A DNA stretch of 64,000 nucleotides. Source: Lysobacteraceae bacterium NML95-0200 (lineage in GTDB: Bacteria; Pseudomonadota; Gammaproteobacteria; Xanthomonadales; Xanthomonadaceae). Under the pieces are notes generated by a model. That model searched no databases, was not told the origin of the DNA, and was given only the letters and a program-made list of their open reading frames with translations. Positions 1 to 8,936 of this stretch are shown here, in pieces. Each line of letters begins with the position of its first letter. Positions within the stretch are counted from its first letter, which is position 1. The translations under genes were made by a program, and so were the position numbers. The DNA is taken from positions 1 to 64,000 of the forward strand of contig NWQQ01000010.1 of NCBI GenBank assembly GCA_002798255.1, read 5' to 3'.

Positions 1-192
1 CAGTTTGAACATGACCACCGGGTCGAGTGCCGGGCGGCCATTGTCTGCGCAGTACAGATGCGCCACATGGTCACGGATGAAGGAGAAATCCACCGTTGCG
101 TCGATCTTGCGCAACAGGTGGTCTTGGGGCACCAGCATCTCAAGCGTCACCATCTCAAGCTGCTGCTGCGCAGGCGTGGGCGCTTTCAGCAT
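1..192 (-). pseudogene. IS1182-family transposase, N-terminal 64 residues (cut by window edge)
   Basis: The minus-strand frame opens at an ATG at 192 and runs off the window. It reads MLKAPTPAQQQLEMVTLEML and continues through LLRKID, FSFIRD, HLYC and GRPALDPVV, which is the conserved start of IS1182-group DDE transposases. No stop or frameshift is visible in the part shown, so the gene may be intact beyond position 1. The element would mobilise itself by DDE chemistry. It sits just downstream of tRNA-Phe in a stretch full of other insertion-sequence debris. Confidence 0.75.
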
Positions 193-300
193 CTGTCTAT
201 GAAAACAACAAACCCAGGCTAAGGCCAGGGTTTGTCAGCAGTCTGAGCTTTCTGGAAGAAAGCTGCCGTGCTGGAATGTGAGCTTGAGTTTCTGCACGCA

Positions 301-328
301 ACAAAAAAGCTCCTGAAGTCAGGAGCTT
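301..328 (-). terminator. Rho-independent terminator after tRNA-Phe
   Basis: Read on the minus strand, an 8-bp stem (AAGCTCCT / AGGAGCTT) with a 6-nt loop is followed by a run of T residues. It starts about 10 nt after the tRNA 3' end and fits termination of the tRNA transcript. Confidence 0.75.
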
Positions 329-338
329 GTTAAGCACA

Positions 339-414
339 TGGTGGCCGGGGAGGGAATCGAACCCCCGACACGGGGATTTTCAATCCCCTGCTCTACCAAC
401 TGAGCTACCCGGCC
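339..414 (-). tRNA. tRNA-Phe (anticodon GAA)
   Basis: The minus strand folds into a complete 76-nt cloverleaf with encoded CCA. The acceptor stem is GGCCGGG/CCCGGCC, the D arm begins AGCTCAGTTGG, the anticodon loop is TTGAAAA (GAA, Phe), and the T loop contains GGTTCGATTCC. A promoter-like sequence lies upstream and a terminator downstream, so it is a monocistronic tRNA gene. Transposon remnants occupy both sides. Confidence 0.96.
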
Positions 415-428
415 AGTGCGAGCCGCAC

Positions 429-457
429 ATTCTACGCATACATTTTGCCGATGGCAA
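429..457 (-). promoter_or_regulatory. Sigma70-type promoter of tRNA-Phe
   Basis: On the minus strand TTGCCA and TAGAAT are separated by 17 nt, with the -10 box about 15 nt before the tRNA 5' end. The same box arrangement is seen before tRNA-Val in this window. Confidence 0.65.
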
Positions 458-499
458 TAGTCTGTATCCCGCCAATACATATATTGCATTGATACTCGT

Positions 500-1393
500 C
501 GATTTCGAGGAACCGCATGGGGGGGATCGTAATCCGAGGGTGTAGTGGGGTCTGGATTTGTTGAACCAGATGAGGTAATTGAGCAGCTTGTCGTTGAAGG
601 CTTTGATGTCCTGGAACAACAAGTCTTTGTGGAACTCGATGAACTCCTCCTGGAGGGTGCGGTTGAAGCGCTCGACCTGTCCATTCGTTCAGGGATGCTT
701 GACCTGGGTCAGGCGGTGCTCGGTGTCATGTTCTTGGCACACCCGGATGAAGATGTGCGCAAAGCTGTAGTGGTCACGGCTGCGGTTTGTGAACTGGATG
801 CCGTTGTCAGTCAGCGCCGTATGGATGTGGTAGGGCACGGTATCCATCAGCTTGCGCAGAAACTGCGCGGTCGCCATTTTGGTGGCGCGGCCATGCAGTT
901 GGGCAAAAGCAAACTTGGACGTTCTGTCAATGGCGACAAAGAGGTACAGCTTGCCCTCGGCGGTATGCACCTCGGCGATATCGACATGGAAGTCGCCGAT
1001 GGGATAACGCTTGAAGTGTTTTTTGACGGGCTTGTCAGTCTCCGGCTCAGGCAGCCGGGAGTGCCATGGCGCTTCCGGCAGTGATGCAGGGAAGAGCGGG
1101 TCAGATGCGGGATAGTGGGCTGCAAGGCATACAGACAGTCATCCAGCGGCAGCAGGGTGTGCTTGCGAAAGGCGACGATGGCGGCCATCTTCCTCGATGG
1201 ATAACACGGTCGAGCGCGGTTGCCTGGGTCCGGTGGGCAGGTCGGCCACCGAAGTGCGTTTCTTCCACTTGGCCACCGTCTTGGGATTGATGCCATAGCG
1301 CTTGGCGAGCGTTCTCAAGCGCTCCTGACTCTCTTGTATTGCCAGGCGAGTTGCCTCTGTCGTAGTGGCGCGTGCATGGAGTACCTGACCCAT
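500..1393 (-). pseudogene. IS481-family transposase, broken by frameshifts and a stop
   Basis: The N-terminal part (from ATG at 1393, MGQVLHARATTTEATRLAIQ) holds the helix-turn-helix ending KRYGINPKTVAKWKKR. It shifts frame near 1190 into a segment reading VAFRKHTLLPLDDCLYALQP, and shifts again near 1070 into the integrase core (HTAEGKLYLFVAIDRTSKFA, then LTDNGIQF). A TGA replaces the expected Trp of the HPWTNGQVERF motif near 688. The C-terminal part continues in another frame to about RPHYTLGLRSP near 500. At least two shifts and one nonsense change leave no route to a full product, so this is a dead element. The 3' limit is approximate. Confidence 0.8.
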
Positions 1394-1450
1394 AGTGCTT
1401 CCTTCCATTCGGGGGATAAGATGGGGCCATTAAAGCATGAGACCTTACAC

Positions 1451-2456
1451 CTAGTTCGACTTGTCGGTTGCCAGCGATTGCTTTCGTCTTGCCGGATTTT
1501 TCTTGACGACTTTAAGGACAAGGTTGTCCAAGGCAACCAGTTCCAGCTCGTAGCCCTTTTTGCTTCCGGTGCGGGCGATGATATCTCCCCATGCGTAGAC
1601 CTTCAGATAGTGATCCGGCTTCAATGCCTGCTCAATACGATCAGTCAGCAAAGCCCCACGCCGTGACTGTTTTAGGCGCTTGATGGGCAAGGAAATAGTC
1701 AGTGATTTATCGCCCGTCATTTCTGGAAAACGATCGCATCGATCCATGAAGTTTACGTAATAGTGAGTGGGGTTTTTTTCAGGCCAAGCCTTGACACGAG
1801 CACCGCCGTATACTACTCGCGTGCCGTTTTCTTCTTCGGATATGATGCTAATACGGAGACATAGCTGGTGGTAGGTGAGCATCCGCCCATTGGCTATAAC
1901 GCGGTGATTGCGGCGGTTCTCGACCTCAATGTTCGACCAGCAGTCGATTAGTTTTTCCAGGCGGGATGTGGTTGTGGCTCCTGTGCGAATGCCTGCTTGG
2001 TCACCATTCTCTTGTGTAGCGTCATTCGAAACGACTGCTGGTGGGCGCGCATTTGCTGATCCTACGCCCAAAAAGGTGTCGGAGTGGCGTGGCTCGAAGA
2101 TATCGACGACGTTCGTTGCCTTCGGACGTGGATGGCGAACCTCATCGCGATCCTCTCCACTTGGATTTTCCTCGGGCTTGCCCGCGTCGCTCATCATCCA
2201 AATGCATGTATCGATATGCGGGTGGTTCGCGTGTGATTTGAAGTGCGGCTGCTGGTACTTGTCGGACTCCTCCGCGTTCTTGTCGTAATTCACACCCTAC
2301 GACGAGCGGGTTGTTTGCGGCGCGGCATGTGTCGTCTGAGCAACGGAACTTGAAGCGATGCCGGCTGCCTACTGGTCGTGCGAAGTATTCCTCCTGCGCT
2401 TCGTATATTTCAACAATGCGCTGAAGTTCTTCGCAATACGCTTCAAAAATTTCCAT
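1451..2456 (-). pseudogene. Unknown protein with Cys/His cluster, broken by one frameshift
   Basis: An ATG at 2456 follows a good Shine-Dalgarno sequence (AAGGA, 8 nt upstream) and begins MEIFEAYCEELQRIVEIYEA. The frame breaks near 2291: a one-base excess after VVG moves reading into the frame that continues as NYDKNAEESDKYQQPHFKSH and runs to a TAG at 1451. Joined, the product would be about 334 residues. Around the break it has CSDDTC, HFKSHANHPHIDTCIW and further His residues, which suggests a metal-binding module. I do not recognise the family. The middle is hydrophilic and low-complexity and the C-terminal 150 residues look globular. The gene is probably inactive unless the shift is programmed or a sequencing error. 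Confidence 0.6.
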
Positions 2457-2479
2457 CGTTGGCTTCCTTATTGGCACGA

Positions 2480-2581
2480 TCAGATGGGGTGCTGACCGTT
2501 TTGGATAAATTGATCAAAGCTATCAAAGCTCTCTTCGTCCTGCCACAGCCGATCCCAAGTGCGTGGTTCGGTATTTTCCAG
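2480..2581 (-). pseudogene. C-terminal remnant of an unknown gene cut by the IS5-type element
   Basis: An open minus-strand frame of 33 codons ends in TGA at 2480. It begins directly at the IS5-type terminal repeat at 2583, so its 5' part is missing. The peptide is acidic and aromatic (TEPRTWDRLWQDEESFDSFD). The stop lies 24 nt upstream of the ATG of the frameshifted gene at 2456, as in a small operon. I infer that these are leftovers of a two-gene accessory operon truncated by the insertion. Confidence 0.4.
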
Positions 2582-2582
2582 T

Positions 2583-2796
2583 GAGAGCCCGTTCAAAATC
2601 TTCGTGCTAATTTGGCTATGCTCTTTGCATGAGAGCAAAATACCCAGGCGACATCAGCCCCGAGCAATTCGAGCATGTGCGCCCTTTGCTGGAGAGCGCG
2701 CGCAAAAGCACCCGCCCACGCACGGTTGATCTGTATGAGGTGTTCTGCGCAGTGCTGTCCTGGCGATTGTCCTCAAAAGACCTTGAACAGACTCTC
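2583..2796. mobile_element. IS5-type internally deleted element (MITE-like, 214 bp)
   Basis: The ends form 19-bp inverted repeats matching at 15 positions: GAGAGCCCGTTCAAAATCT at 2583 and, on the other strand, GAGAGTCTGTTCAAGGTCT ending at 2796. Inside lies only the first ~43 codons of an IS5-family transposase (from ATG 2629). The rest of the transposase is absent and the right end follows directly, so this is a non-autonomous deletion derivative. Its right repeat overlaps the stop codon of the neighbouring YgiC-like gene. No clear target duplication is visible. Confidence 0.65.
2629..2757 (+). pseudogene. IS5-family transposase N-terminal fragment
   Basis: The start codon opens MRAKYPGDISPEQFEHVRPL and continues with ARKSTRPRTVDLYEVFCAVL, the DUF4096-like DNA-binding start of IS5-group transposases. 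Homology stops at about residue 43, and the frame then runs into the element's right end and the neighbouring gene's antisense. No catalytic domain remains, so it cannot transpose by itself. Confidence 0.7.
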
Positions 2797-3976
2797 AGGC
2801 CACCAGCACGCCGCCGGTTTCTTCCAGAATCACATGCGGGATGAAGCGTGCGCTGTCGCGGGTGATGCGGCTGGCATCGGCGCGCAGCCCGAGGCCACAG
2901 GGGCGGTCGCCCACCACCCAGCTGCCCAGCACCACATGCTCGCCCTTGAATTCGGCCAGCGGCTGGAAAGCCTGGCGGATGCACGCGCCCTGATAGGGGC
3001 CGGGGGCGGATTCTTCGCGGCCATCGGGCAGGCAAATGCGGATATTCGCGCCCTCGCGCGAGTACAGCGGTTTCAGCACCCAGCCCGGCGCAAGCGGCTG
3101 GCGGCCATCGTCAAACTCGGCCAGCAATAGATTGGGATGCCCGGCATGCCGCTGCCACAGCAGCGGCAGGATGCCCTTGTTGCTCAGCACCGCCTTCCAG
3201 GCCGGCTCCAGTAGCTGCATTCCGGCGCTGGGCAGATACTGGCCAAACGGCTCGCGCATCAGGTCTTCCAGTGGATAGAGCTTGGCCAGCGTGCCGATGG
3301 CGTTGTCGGCAAGATCCGTATAACGACCATCGGCGCTGATGCCGATGTCTTCCATCGCCAGATGGCTGCATTCGATACCGGCTTGCAAGGCACAGTCACG
3401 CAGATAGTCGATAGTGCCCTGGTCTTCGCTGCTTGCGCGTACCGCTGCAAAGTACAGCGGCCGTTGCAGCCGTTTGGCAATCAGGCTGAAGGCTTCCACC
3501 AGGCTTTCGTAAATCGAGTTGTACTGGTCGGCCATCAGCGGGAAGGTGCCGCGCTGCTGCATGTCATCGAGCCACTGCCACTGGAAAAATGCCGCTTCAA
3601 ACAATGAGGTGGGCGTGTCGTAGTTCAGCTCCAGCAACTTGGCAGGCCCCGTGCCGTCATAGGCAAAATCCATGCGCCCGTACAGATGCGGCTCCTGGTT
3701 GCGCCAGCTATCCCGAATCCAGCCCCAGTAGGCCTCCGGAATATCCAGCTGGCGCAGCAGGCGCTCGTCCTTGACGATATCGCCCACCATGTCCAGCACC
3801 ATGTCGTGCAGCTCCCCGGTGGGTGCTTCGATATCGTTTTCTATCTGCTCAAGGCTGAACGCATAGCAGTGGCTCTCATCCCAGTAAGGTGCGCCGTCAA
3901 TGCTATGAAAGTCGAAACCGGCCGCCTCTGCCTTTTGCTGCCAGTCCGCACGCGGCTCAAGGTCAATGCGGCGCAT
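2795..3976 (-). CDS. ygiC: Glutathionylspermidine synthase-like ATP-grasp protein (YgiC family)
   Basis: The product has 393 residues, the usual length for the YgiC/YjfC branch of the glutathionylspermidine synthase preATP-grasp family. Recognisable blocks are the start MRRIDLEPRADWQQKAEAAG, GRMDFAYDG, the LLELNYDTPTSLFEA block, PLYSREGANI and the terminal SARFIPHVILEETGGVLVA. Such proteins are predicted C-N ligases; the substrate of this branch is not established and no amidase half is present. The start codon overlaps the upstream ygiB-like stop (TGATG), so the two are translationally coupled, as in E. coli ygiB-ygiC. Its stop codon lies within the terminal repeat of an IS5-type element, so the last residue or two may be element-derived. 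Confidence 0.85.
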   Translation of the reverse strand: MRRIDLEPRADWQQKAEAAGFDFHSIDGAPYWDESHCYAFSLEQIENDIEAPTGELHDMVLDMVGDIVKDERLLRQLDIPEAYWGWIRDSWRNQEPHLYGRMDFAYDGTGPAKLLELNYDTPTSLFEAAFFQWQWLDDMQQRGTFPLMADQYNSIYESLVEAFSLIAKRLQRPLYFAAVRASSEDQGTIDYLRDCALQAGIECSHLAMEDIGISADGRYTDLADNAIGTLAKLYPLEDLMREPFGQYLPSAGMQLLEPAWKAVLSNKGILPLLWQRHAGHPNLLLAEFDDGRQPLAPGWVLKPLYSREGANIRICLPDGREESAPGPYQGACIRQAFQPLAEFKGEHVVLGSWVVGDRPCGLGLRADASRITRDSARFIPHVILEETGGVLVA

Positions 3977-4515
3977 CAGCCACCACTGCTGCTGCGGTCA
4001 CTATCGCCGCCAAAACCGCCACGGCTGACGGTCGGCGCCTGATTGGGCTGCACCTGAATGGGGGCAGACGCGGCGCGCCCGATATTGCCCGCACGATACA
4101 CACCACGCTCATCGGCTCTGGCCGGGCGCTCCCAGCCACCGGCCTTGTTGCGGAATGCCGGACTGGACTGCAAGCCGGCCACCTTGTTGCCATTCATCAT
4201 CCGGCCCATCATGTAACCGGCCAGAATCGGCATGAACATCGAGCCTCTGCGCTCACTTTTCTCCTGGCATTGGCCTTCGCCATGCGCTTCCACGCAGGCC
4301 TCGCGCGTGGCATAGCGCGGAGCGTTTTGCTGATGGGATTTTTCAGCTTCCGCCAGGGCGCTCTGACAGCTTTCACGGTCGCCGGTTTGCTGCACGCAAG
4401 CCTCCACCGAGGTGTACAAGCCTTCTTCCACGCGCGGCTCGTCACTGCTGCAAGCCGACAGCCACAAAGGGCTTGTGCCCATCAAAACCAATGCCATGGT
4501 GCGCGAGCGTTTCAT
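3976..4515 (-). CDS. ygiB: DUF1190 / YgiB-family lipoprotein
   Basis: The product has 179 residues. The start at 4515 gives MKRSRTMALVLMGTSPLWLS followed by ACSS, a lipoprotein signal peptide with the lipobox Cys near residue 22. The mature part has the DUF1190 pattern: repeated short Cys motifs (YTSVEACVQQTGDRESCQ, then YATREACVEAHGEGQCQ), a GSMFMPILAGYMMGRMM segment and a Gly/Ser-rich tail. It overlaps the YgiC-like gene by its stop codon and is divergent from the Fur-controlled receptor operon. Its role is unknown; partnership with the ATP-grasp protein is inferred from conserved pairing. Confidence 0.85.
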   Translation of the reverse strand: MKRSRTMALVLMGTSPLWLSACSSDEPRVEEGLYTSVEACVQQTGDRESCQSALAEAEKSHQQNAPRYATREACVEAHGEGQCQEKSERRGSMFMPILAGYMMGRMMNGNKVAGLQSSPAFRNKAGGWERPARADERGVYRAGNIGRAASAPIQVQPNQAPTVSRGGFGGDSDRSSSGG

Positions 4516-4626
4516 ATGCCATCCAAGAACGAAATGAAAGGCGATTTTTTCATGCCCATACAGCTGCTTCAAGCAAGGGCATTTGCTGTGGCGGGGAGTC
4601 TTATGTGCTTGACGAATGCTTATTTT

Positions 4627-4645
4627 ATTAATGAGAATTGTTATC
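4627..4645. promoter_or_regulatory. Fur box upstream of TonB receptor operon
   Basis: The stretch TAATGAGAATTGTTATC matches the 19-bp Fur consensus at about 14 positions. It lies about 20 nt before the likely GTG start of the receptor, in an AT-rich patch. It predicts iron repression of the receptor operon and could also touch the divergent ygiB promoter. Confidence 0.75.
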
Positions 4646-4665
4646 TTTATCATTGGAAGCCTGCC

Positions 4666-6876
4666 GTGAATCCGACACATACCAACTCTCAATTGCGCCC
4701 CCTTGCCCGGCTTATCCCGCTGTTGATGTTCGGCTGTGCCAGCCCGCTGGCCATGGCGCAGCAGCCGCAAGCGCCGCAGCGCGATACGCCGCAGTCGGCA
4801 GAAACGCTGGATGTGATTGAGGTACACGGGCAGGCAGAAAGCTATGCGCCCCCGGCCAGTAGCGCCGCCACCGGGCTGGAAATGAGCCTCAAGGACACGC
4901 CGCAGTCGGTCACGGTCATCACCCAGCAGCGGCTGCGCGACCAGCAAATCCAGACTATTCATGAGGGGCTGCAACAGGTCAGTGGCTTGACCATCCAAAA
5001 CTATGACGATAACCGCAGTGATATCGTGGCGCGCGGATTCAAGGTTGAAAAATATCAGCTTGATGGCAATCTGTTGGTTTCCGATAACGCCGAGCCGCAC
5101 TTGAACCTCTCGGCCATGTATCAGCGTATCGAAGTCACCAAGGGCGCCACCGGCCTGCTCTCCGGCACTGGCGACCCTTCCGCCACGGTGAATTTGGTCC
5201 GCAAACGTGCCGATAGCAGCGAATTCAACGCTGAGTTGGCGGCCAATTTGGGCTCCTGGAAAAGCCGTGGCTTCACTCTGGATATGGCCAATGCGCTGAA
5301 TGCCGATGGCAGCGTGCGCGGACGCGCGGTGCTGGCGCAGCAGCGCGGCGAGAGCTTCATGGACTTGAAGGATGAGCGGCTATACAGCCTGTACGGCATT
5401 GTCGAGGCCGATATTGGCAACGCTACCCGGCTCAGCCTGGGACTGGCGCATGATGACAAGCGCATTACCGGCTCTTTCTGGGGCGGGCTGCCGCTCTTTT
5501 TCAGTGATGGCAGCCGTACCCACTGGCCGCGCAGCAAAACCACCGCCACGCACTGGAACCGCTGGGATACCCGACAGACCAATGCCTTTGTAGAGCTGGC
5601 GCATACCTTTGCCAGCGGCGTGCAATGGCGCACTGCGCTTAATTACACCAGCAAATACGAAAAGTCCAATCTGCTCTGGGTCACCGGCTCGCTTGACCGC
5701 CAGACCGGACTGGGGCTGCAAGGCGAGCCTTATCTGTGGGCAGCCAAACCGGAGAATCTCGATTTCAATACCGGGCTGACGATACCGTTCCAGATGTTGG
5801 GCTTTGCGCAGCAAGCCAATATCGGTCTGCACTACAACCGTTATGCAGGGGGTTGGCAGGGCGGCGGAGCAGGCGATCACCTTTTGAATGCAGGTGAAGC
5901 CAGCGGCGATGTGATCGGCAATTTCTTCAACTGGGATCACAACAGCCCGGCACCGCTCTGGGGCAAGCTGCCAACTGGTTCGATTTTCACCACCACACAG
6001 AAAGCCATCAGCTTTGCCAGCCGCCTGCAACTGGCCGAGCCGCTGAAGCTGATTCTGGGTGGCCGCTATACCCACTGGCAGCAAGATAATGAACAGGCGG
6101 ATTGGACGCCGCAAGCCTATGTACAGCGCGAAAAGGTGTTTGTGCCCTATCTTGGGGTGGTGTACGACCTGACCCCCAATTTGGCCGCCTATGCCAGCTA
6201 TACCAGCATGTTCAAACCGCAAGAAAACAAAGACCGGCATGGCCGCTATCTTGACCCGGTGCGCGGCAACAGCCAGGAAATCGGCCTGAAATCCAGCTGG
6301 TTGGACGAGCGGCTGTTTGCCACGCTGGCGCTGTACCAGACCCGGCAGGACAACTTCGCCGCCCCGGATGAAGGGCATTTCGTACCCGGCACCACCGATA
6401 TCGCCTCGCGCGCGGTCAAGGGCGCCAAGGTGCGCGGCTATGAGCTGGAGGTCAATGGCAGTCCGCTGCCGCACTGGAATATCAGCGCTGGCTGGTCGCA
6501 GTATTCGGCCAAAGCGCCGGACGGCAGCCATTTGAGTGTCAACCAGCCGCGCCGCAGTTTCAAGCTGTTCAGTACCTACACTTTTGCTGAACGCCTGCCG
6601 GGCTTGAAGCTGGGCGGCGGGCTGAACTGGTACAGCCGCCCGCCGGCGGAAGTGGAAAACCCCGGCACCGGCCGGATGGAAGCCGTCGGCCAACCGGCTT
6701 ATGCGGTTGTTGACCTGATGGCGCGCTATCAGGTGAACCCGCGGCTGGGACTGCAACTGAATATCGACAATGCACTGGACAAGCATTACTACACCCAAGG
6801 GTCGTGGCAGCTTGAAAATCTGGTGTATGGCGCGCCGCGCAGCTTCCGGCTCAGCCTGGACTACCGCTTCCACTAA
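4666..6876 (+). CDS. TonB-dependent siderophore receptor
   Basis: From the GTG at 4666 the protein has 736 residues, the normal size for FhuE/PupB-type receptors. Residues 1-30 form a signal peptide (RPLARLIPLLMFGCASPLAM-AQ). A likely TonB box (ETLDVIEVHG) follows, then the plug domain (LKDTPQSVTVITQQRLRDQQ ... RIEVTKGATGLLSGTGDPSA) and a 22-strand-type barrel ending in an aromatic residue (LDYRFH). It imports a ferric siderophore across the outer membrane using TonB. An ATG-led extension upstream is possible, but it would cross the Fur box and shift the signal peptide inward, so I prefer the GTG. It leads a four-gene operon; ligand unknown. Confidence 0.92.
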   Translation: MNPTHTNSQLRPLARLIPLLMFGCASPLAMAQQPQAPQRDTPQSAETLDVIEVHGQAESYAPPASSAATGLEMSLKDTPQSVTVITQQRLRDQQIQTIHEGLQQVSGLTIQNYDDNRSDIVARGFKVEKYQLDGNLLVSDNAEPHLNLSAMYQRIEVTKGATGLLSGTGDPSATVNLVRKRADSSEFNAELAANLGSWKSRGFTLDMANALNADGSVRGRAVLAQQRGESFMDLKDERLYSLYGIVEADIGNATRLSLGLAHDDKRITGSFWGGLPLFFSDGSRTHWPRSKTTATHWNRWDTRQTNAFVELAHTFASGVQWRTALNYTSKYEKSNLLWVTGSLDRQTGLGLQGEPYLWAAKPENLDFNTGLTIPFQMLGFAQQANIGLHYNRYAGGWQGGGAGDHLLNAGEASGDVIGNFFNWDHNSPAPLWGKLPTGSIFTTTQKAISFASRLQLAEPLKLILGGRYTHWQQDNEQADWTPQAYVQREKVFVPYLGVVYDLTPNLAAYASYTSMFKPQENKDRHGRYLDPVRGNSQEIGLKSSWLDERLFATLALYQTRQDNFAAPDEGHFVPGTTDIASRAVKGAKVRGYELEVNGSPLPHWNISAGWSQYSAKAPDGSHLSVNQPRRSFKLFSTYTFAERLPGLKLGGGLNWYSRPPAEVENPGTGRMEAVGQPAYAVVDLMARYQVNPRLGLQLNIDNALDKHYYTQGSWQLENLVYGAPRSFRLSLDYRFH

Positions 6877-6936
6877 CCGGCACTGCCCCGGCCAGCAATG
6901 GCCGGGGCAGACCGCCCGCCACCTGACGGCCTGACC

Positions 6937-7236
6937 ATGCCACGTTCTGTTCATCTGGGGCTGCGCGTCATCGCTGCCATCCTGGGCGGCTATGCCTGTG
7001 CTTTTGGCTTGGCCGCCGCCATCGCTGCCAGCGCCCATGTGGGCTCAGGGCTTGGCTTTCATGAGGCCGAGCAGCTCGGTCACCTGCTCGCCTTGCTGCT
7101 GTATCCGGCACTGATGCTGTGGACGCTGGCCACGCCCCGCCTGTTACGAGCCTTCTTGCTGCAAGCGGGCAGCGCCGGGGGGCTGATGCTGCTGGCGCTC
7201 TGGCTGCAAAACCTGATGCTGCACGGCGGAGCATGA
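6937..7236 (+). CDS. DUF3649-type small inner-membrane protein
   Basis: The product has 99 residues and three hydrophobic stretches (HLGLRVIAAILGGYACAFGL; LGHLLALLLYPALMLWTLA; a C-terminal LLQAGSAGGLMLLALWLQ). This fits the DUF3649 family found beside TonB receptors and PepSY proteins. The ATG at 6937 gives the membrane helix immediately. Its TGA overlaps the next gene's ATG (ATGA), which implies translational coupling. A role in siderophore-iron handling at the inner membrane is inferred from context only. Confidence 0.75.
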   Translation: MPRSVHLGLRVIAAILGGYACAFGLAAAIAASAHVGSGLGFHEAEQLGHLLALLLYPALMLWTLATPRLLRAFLLQAGSAGGLMLLALWLQNLMLHGGA

Positions 7237-8936
7237 CCTGTATGAAACCGCATCCATACGCTTTTGCCAGCTTCCGCCAGGCCATGGCCTGGGTGCATAC
7301 CTGGCTTGGGCTGGTACTGGGATTTGTACTGATGGTGTGCTTTTTTTTCGGCACGCTGTCGGTATTTGACCGCGAAATCGACCGCTGGGCGGTGCCCGCC
7401 ACCCGCTTTGCCGCTCAGCCCATGCCGGACTTCCAGACCCGGTTATGGCCGGCCTGGCAGTCGCTGTTGCCCAGCGAGGCCGACTATCAGGCCGAAGCGC
7501 CACGGCTGCACGACCCGGCCAAGGGGCCGCTGCCACCACGCAGCGCCCTGCAAGCCGACCAGTTCTGGGCCTACACCACCCACCGCGACCCGGTGGTGCA
7601 AATCGGTGCGCGTTTTGTGTTGCCCAGCGCCCGCGATGATGCCGATGACTATCTCTATGCCAGCGCCCAAATCGACCCGCGCAGCGGCAAGGTGCTGCCC
7701 GATGCTGCACTCAATATCGGCAGCGACTGGTTCTACCCGATGCACTACCACCTCAACTGGGCATGGCTGAACCTGGGCTATTGGCTGGTCGGTCTGGCCG
7801 GGATGGTGATGCTGCTGGCGCTGATTTCCGGGGTAATCCTGCATCGCAAGCTGTTCCGTGAACTGTTTACCTTCCGTCCCGACAAGCAGCGGCTGCGCAG
7901 CCTTCTGGATTTGCACAATCTGAGTGGCGTGGTGGCACTGCCGTTTCATTTGTTTTTCGCCTTTACCGGGGTGCTGATTTTTGCCGCCTGGCTATACCTG
8001 CCGGTCGGCCATAGCCTGTTGCAACCGCTGCATGACCAGCACGCCGTACACGAAGCATCCGCCAGTGGGCTGCCGCACCAGCGCAGCGGCAAGGCGCAAA
8101 CCCATATCGCCCCGGTCACGGCGATGGTGCAGCAGGCCAAACAACGCTGGGCCGAGCGTGGCATGCCCGGCGAAGTTGGCCTGCTGGAGCTGCATCATGT
8201 CGGTGATGCCGATGCCTATATCAGCATCCATCGCGCTGGCAGCGACCGGGTGGCGCTGGTCGGGCAGGCGCTGCATTTCAAGGCCAGCAGCGGCGCATTG
8301 CTGCATGAGGCGCCGCCGCAAAACCCGGTGGCCGCCGTACATGAATACCTCAGCGGCCTGCATTTGCAGCATTTTCGCCATTGGCTGCTGCGCTGGCTGT
8401 ATCTGCTTGGCGGGCTGCTCGGCTGTATCTGCATCGCCACCGGGTTCTTGTTCTTTGTGGAAAAACGCAAGCAGCAGCATGCCCGCCAGGGGCGGCAAGG
8501 TAGCCGGGTGGTGGACGCGCTGGCCATCACCGCGATCACCGGCATGGTCTTGGCTGCGCTGGCAATGCTGGTGATCAACCGGCTGCTGCCAGAAAACTTC
8601 ACGGCGCTGGGCTGGCAAGGCGATGCCTGGCAGAAAGCGGCCTTCTGGGGGCTGTGGCTGGCAGCCGGGCTGCATGCCTGGCTGCGCAGTGCGCCGCTGG
8701 CACAAGGCCGCCCGAACCCGGCCTGGCGCGAGCAGTGCCTGCTCGTGGCCGTATTGGCACTGCTGGCAGTGGCGCTGAACTGGCTGAGCACCGGCGATCA
8801 CCTTCTCAAAACGCTGATAACCGAGCGTTATTGGCCGGTGGCCGGGGTGGACATGGCACTGCTGTTGAGTGCGTTGACGGCATTGTGGACAGCAAGACGG
8901 TTGGGTGAAAGAACCCGCCGTGCGGAGGGCGAGTGA
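7233..8936 (+). CDS. PepSY-associated transmembrane protein (PiuB/PepSY_TM family)
   Basis: The product has 567 residues. The N-terminal helix (VHTWLGLVLGFVLMVCFFFG followed by TLSVFDREIDRW) is the signature of PepSY_TM iron-uptake factors. Further helices include LVGLAGMVMLLALISGVILH, LPFHLFFAFTGVLIFAAWLY, LYLLGGLLGCICIATGFLFF and three C-terminal helices, with periplasmic PepSY-type regions between. Such proteins are thought to act as inner-membrane ferric-siderophore reductases or assistants. Start codons at 7233 or 7242 are both possible; 7233 overlaps the upstream stop and is preferred. It shares the Fur-controlled operon. Confidence 0.85.
   Translation: MTCMKPHPYAFASFRQAMAWVHTWLGLVLGFVLMVCFFFGTLSVFDREIDRWAVPATRFAAQPMPDFQTRLWPAWQSLLPSEADYQAEAPRLHDPAKGPLPPRSALQADQFWAYTTHRDPVVQIGARFVLPSARDDADDYLYASAQIDPRSGKVLPDAALNIGSDWFYPMHYHLNWAWLNLGYWLVGLAGMVMLLALISGVILHRKLFRELFTFRPDKQRLRSLLDLHNLSGVVALPFHLFFAFTGVLIFAAWLYLPVGHSLLQPLHDQHAVHEASASGLPHQRSGKAQTHIAPVTAMVQQAKQRWAERGMPGEVGLLELHHVGDADAYISIHRAGSDRVALVGQALHFKASSGALLHEAPPQNPVAAVHEYLSGLHLQHFRHWLLRWLYLLGGLLGCICIATGFLFFVEKRKQQHARQGRQGSRVVDALAITAITGMVLAALAMLVINRLLPENFTALGWQGDAWQKAAFWGLWLAAGLHAWLRSAPLAQGRPNPAWREQCLLVAVLALLAVALNWLSTGDHLLKTLITERYWPVAGVDMALLLSALTALWTARRLGERTRRAEGE

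Noticed and set aside
3889-4665. A 259-codon N-terminal extension of the TonB receptor
   Set aside because: It would run antisense through ygiB, cross the Fur box and place the signal peptide internally; the GTG at 4666 is consistent with all the evidence.
5380-7038. Minus-strand 552-codon frame
   Set aside because: Antisense shadow of the TonB receptor in high-GC sequence; the receptor frame has all family motifs.
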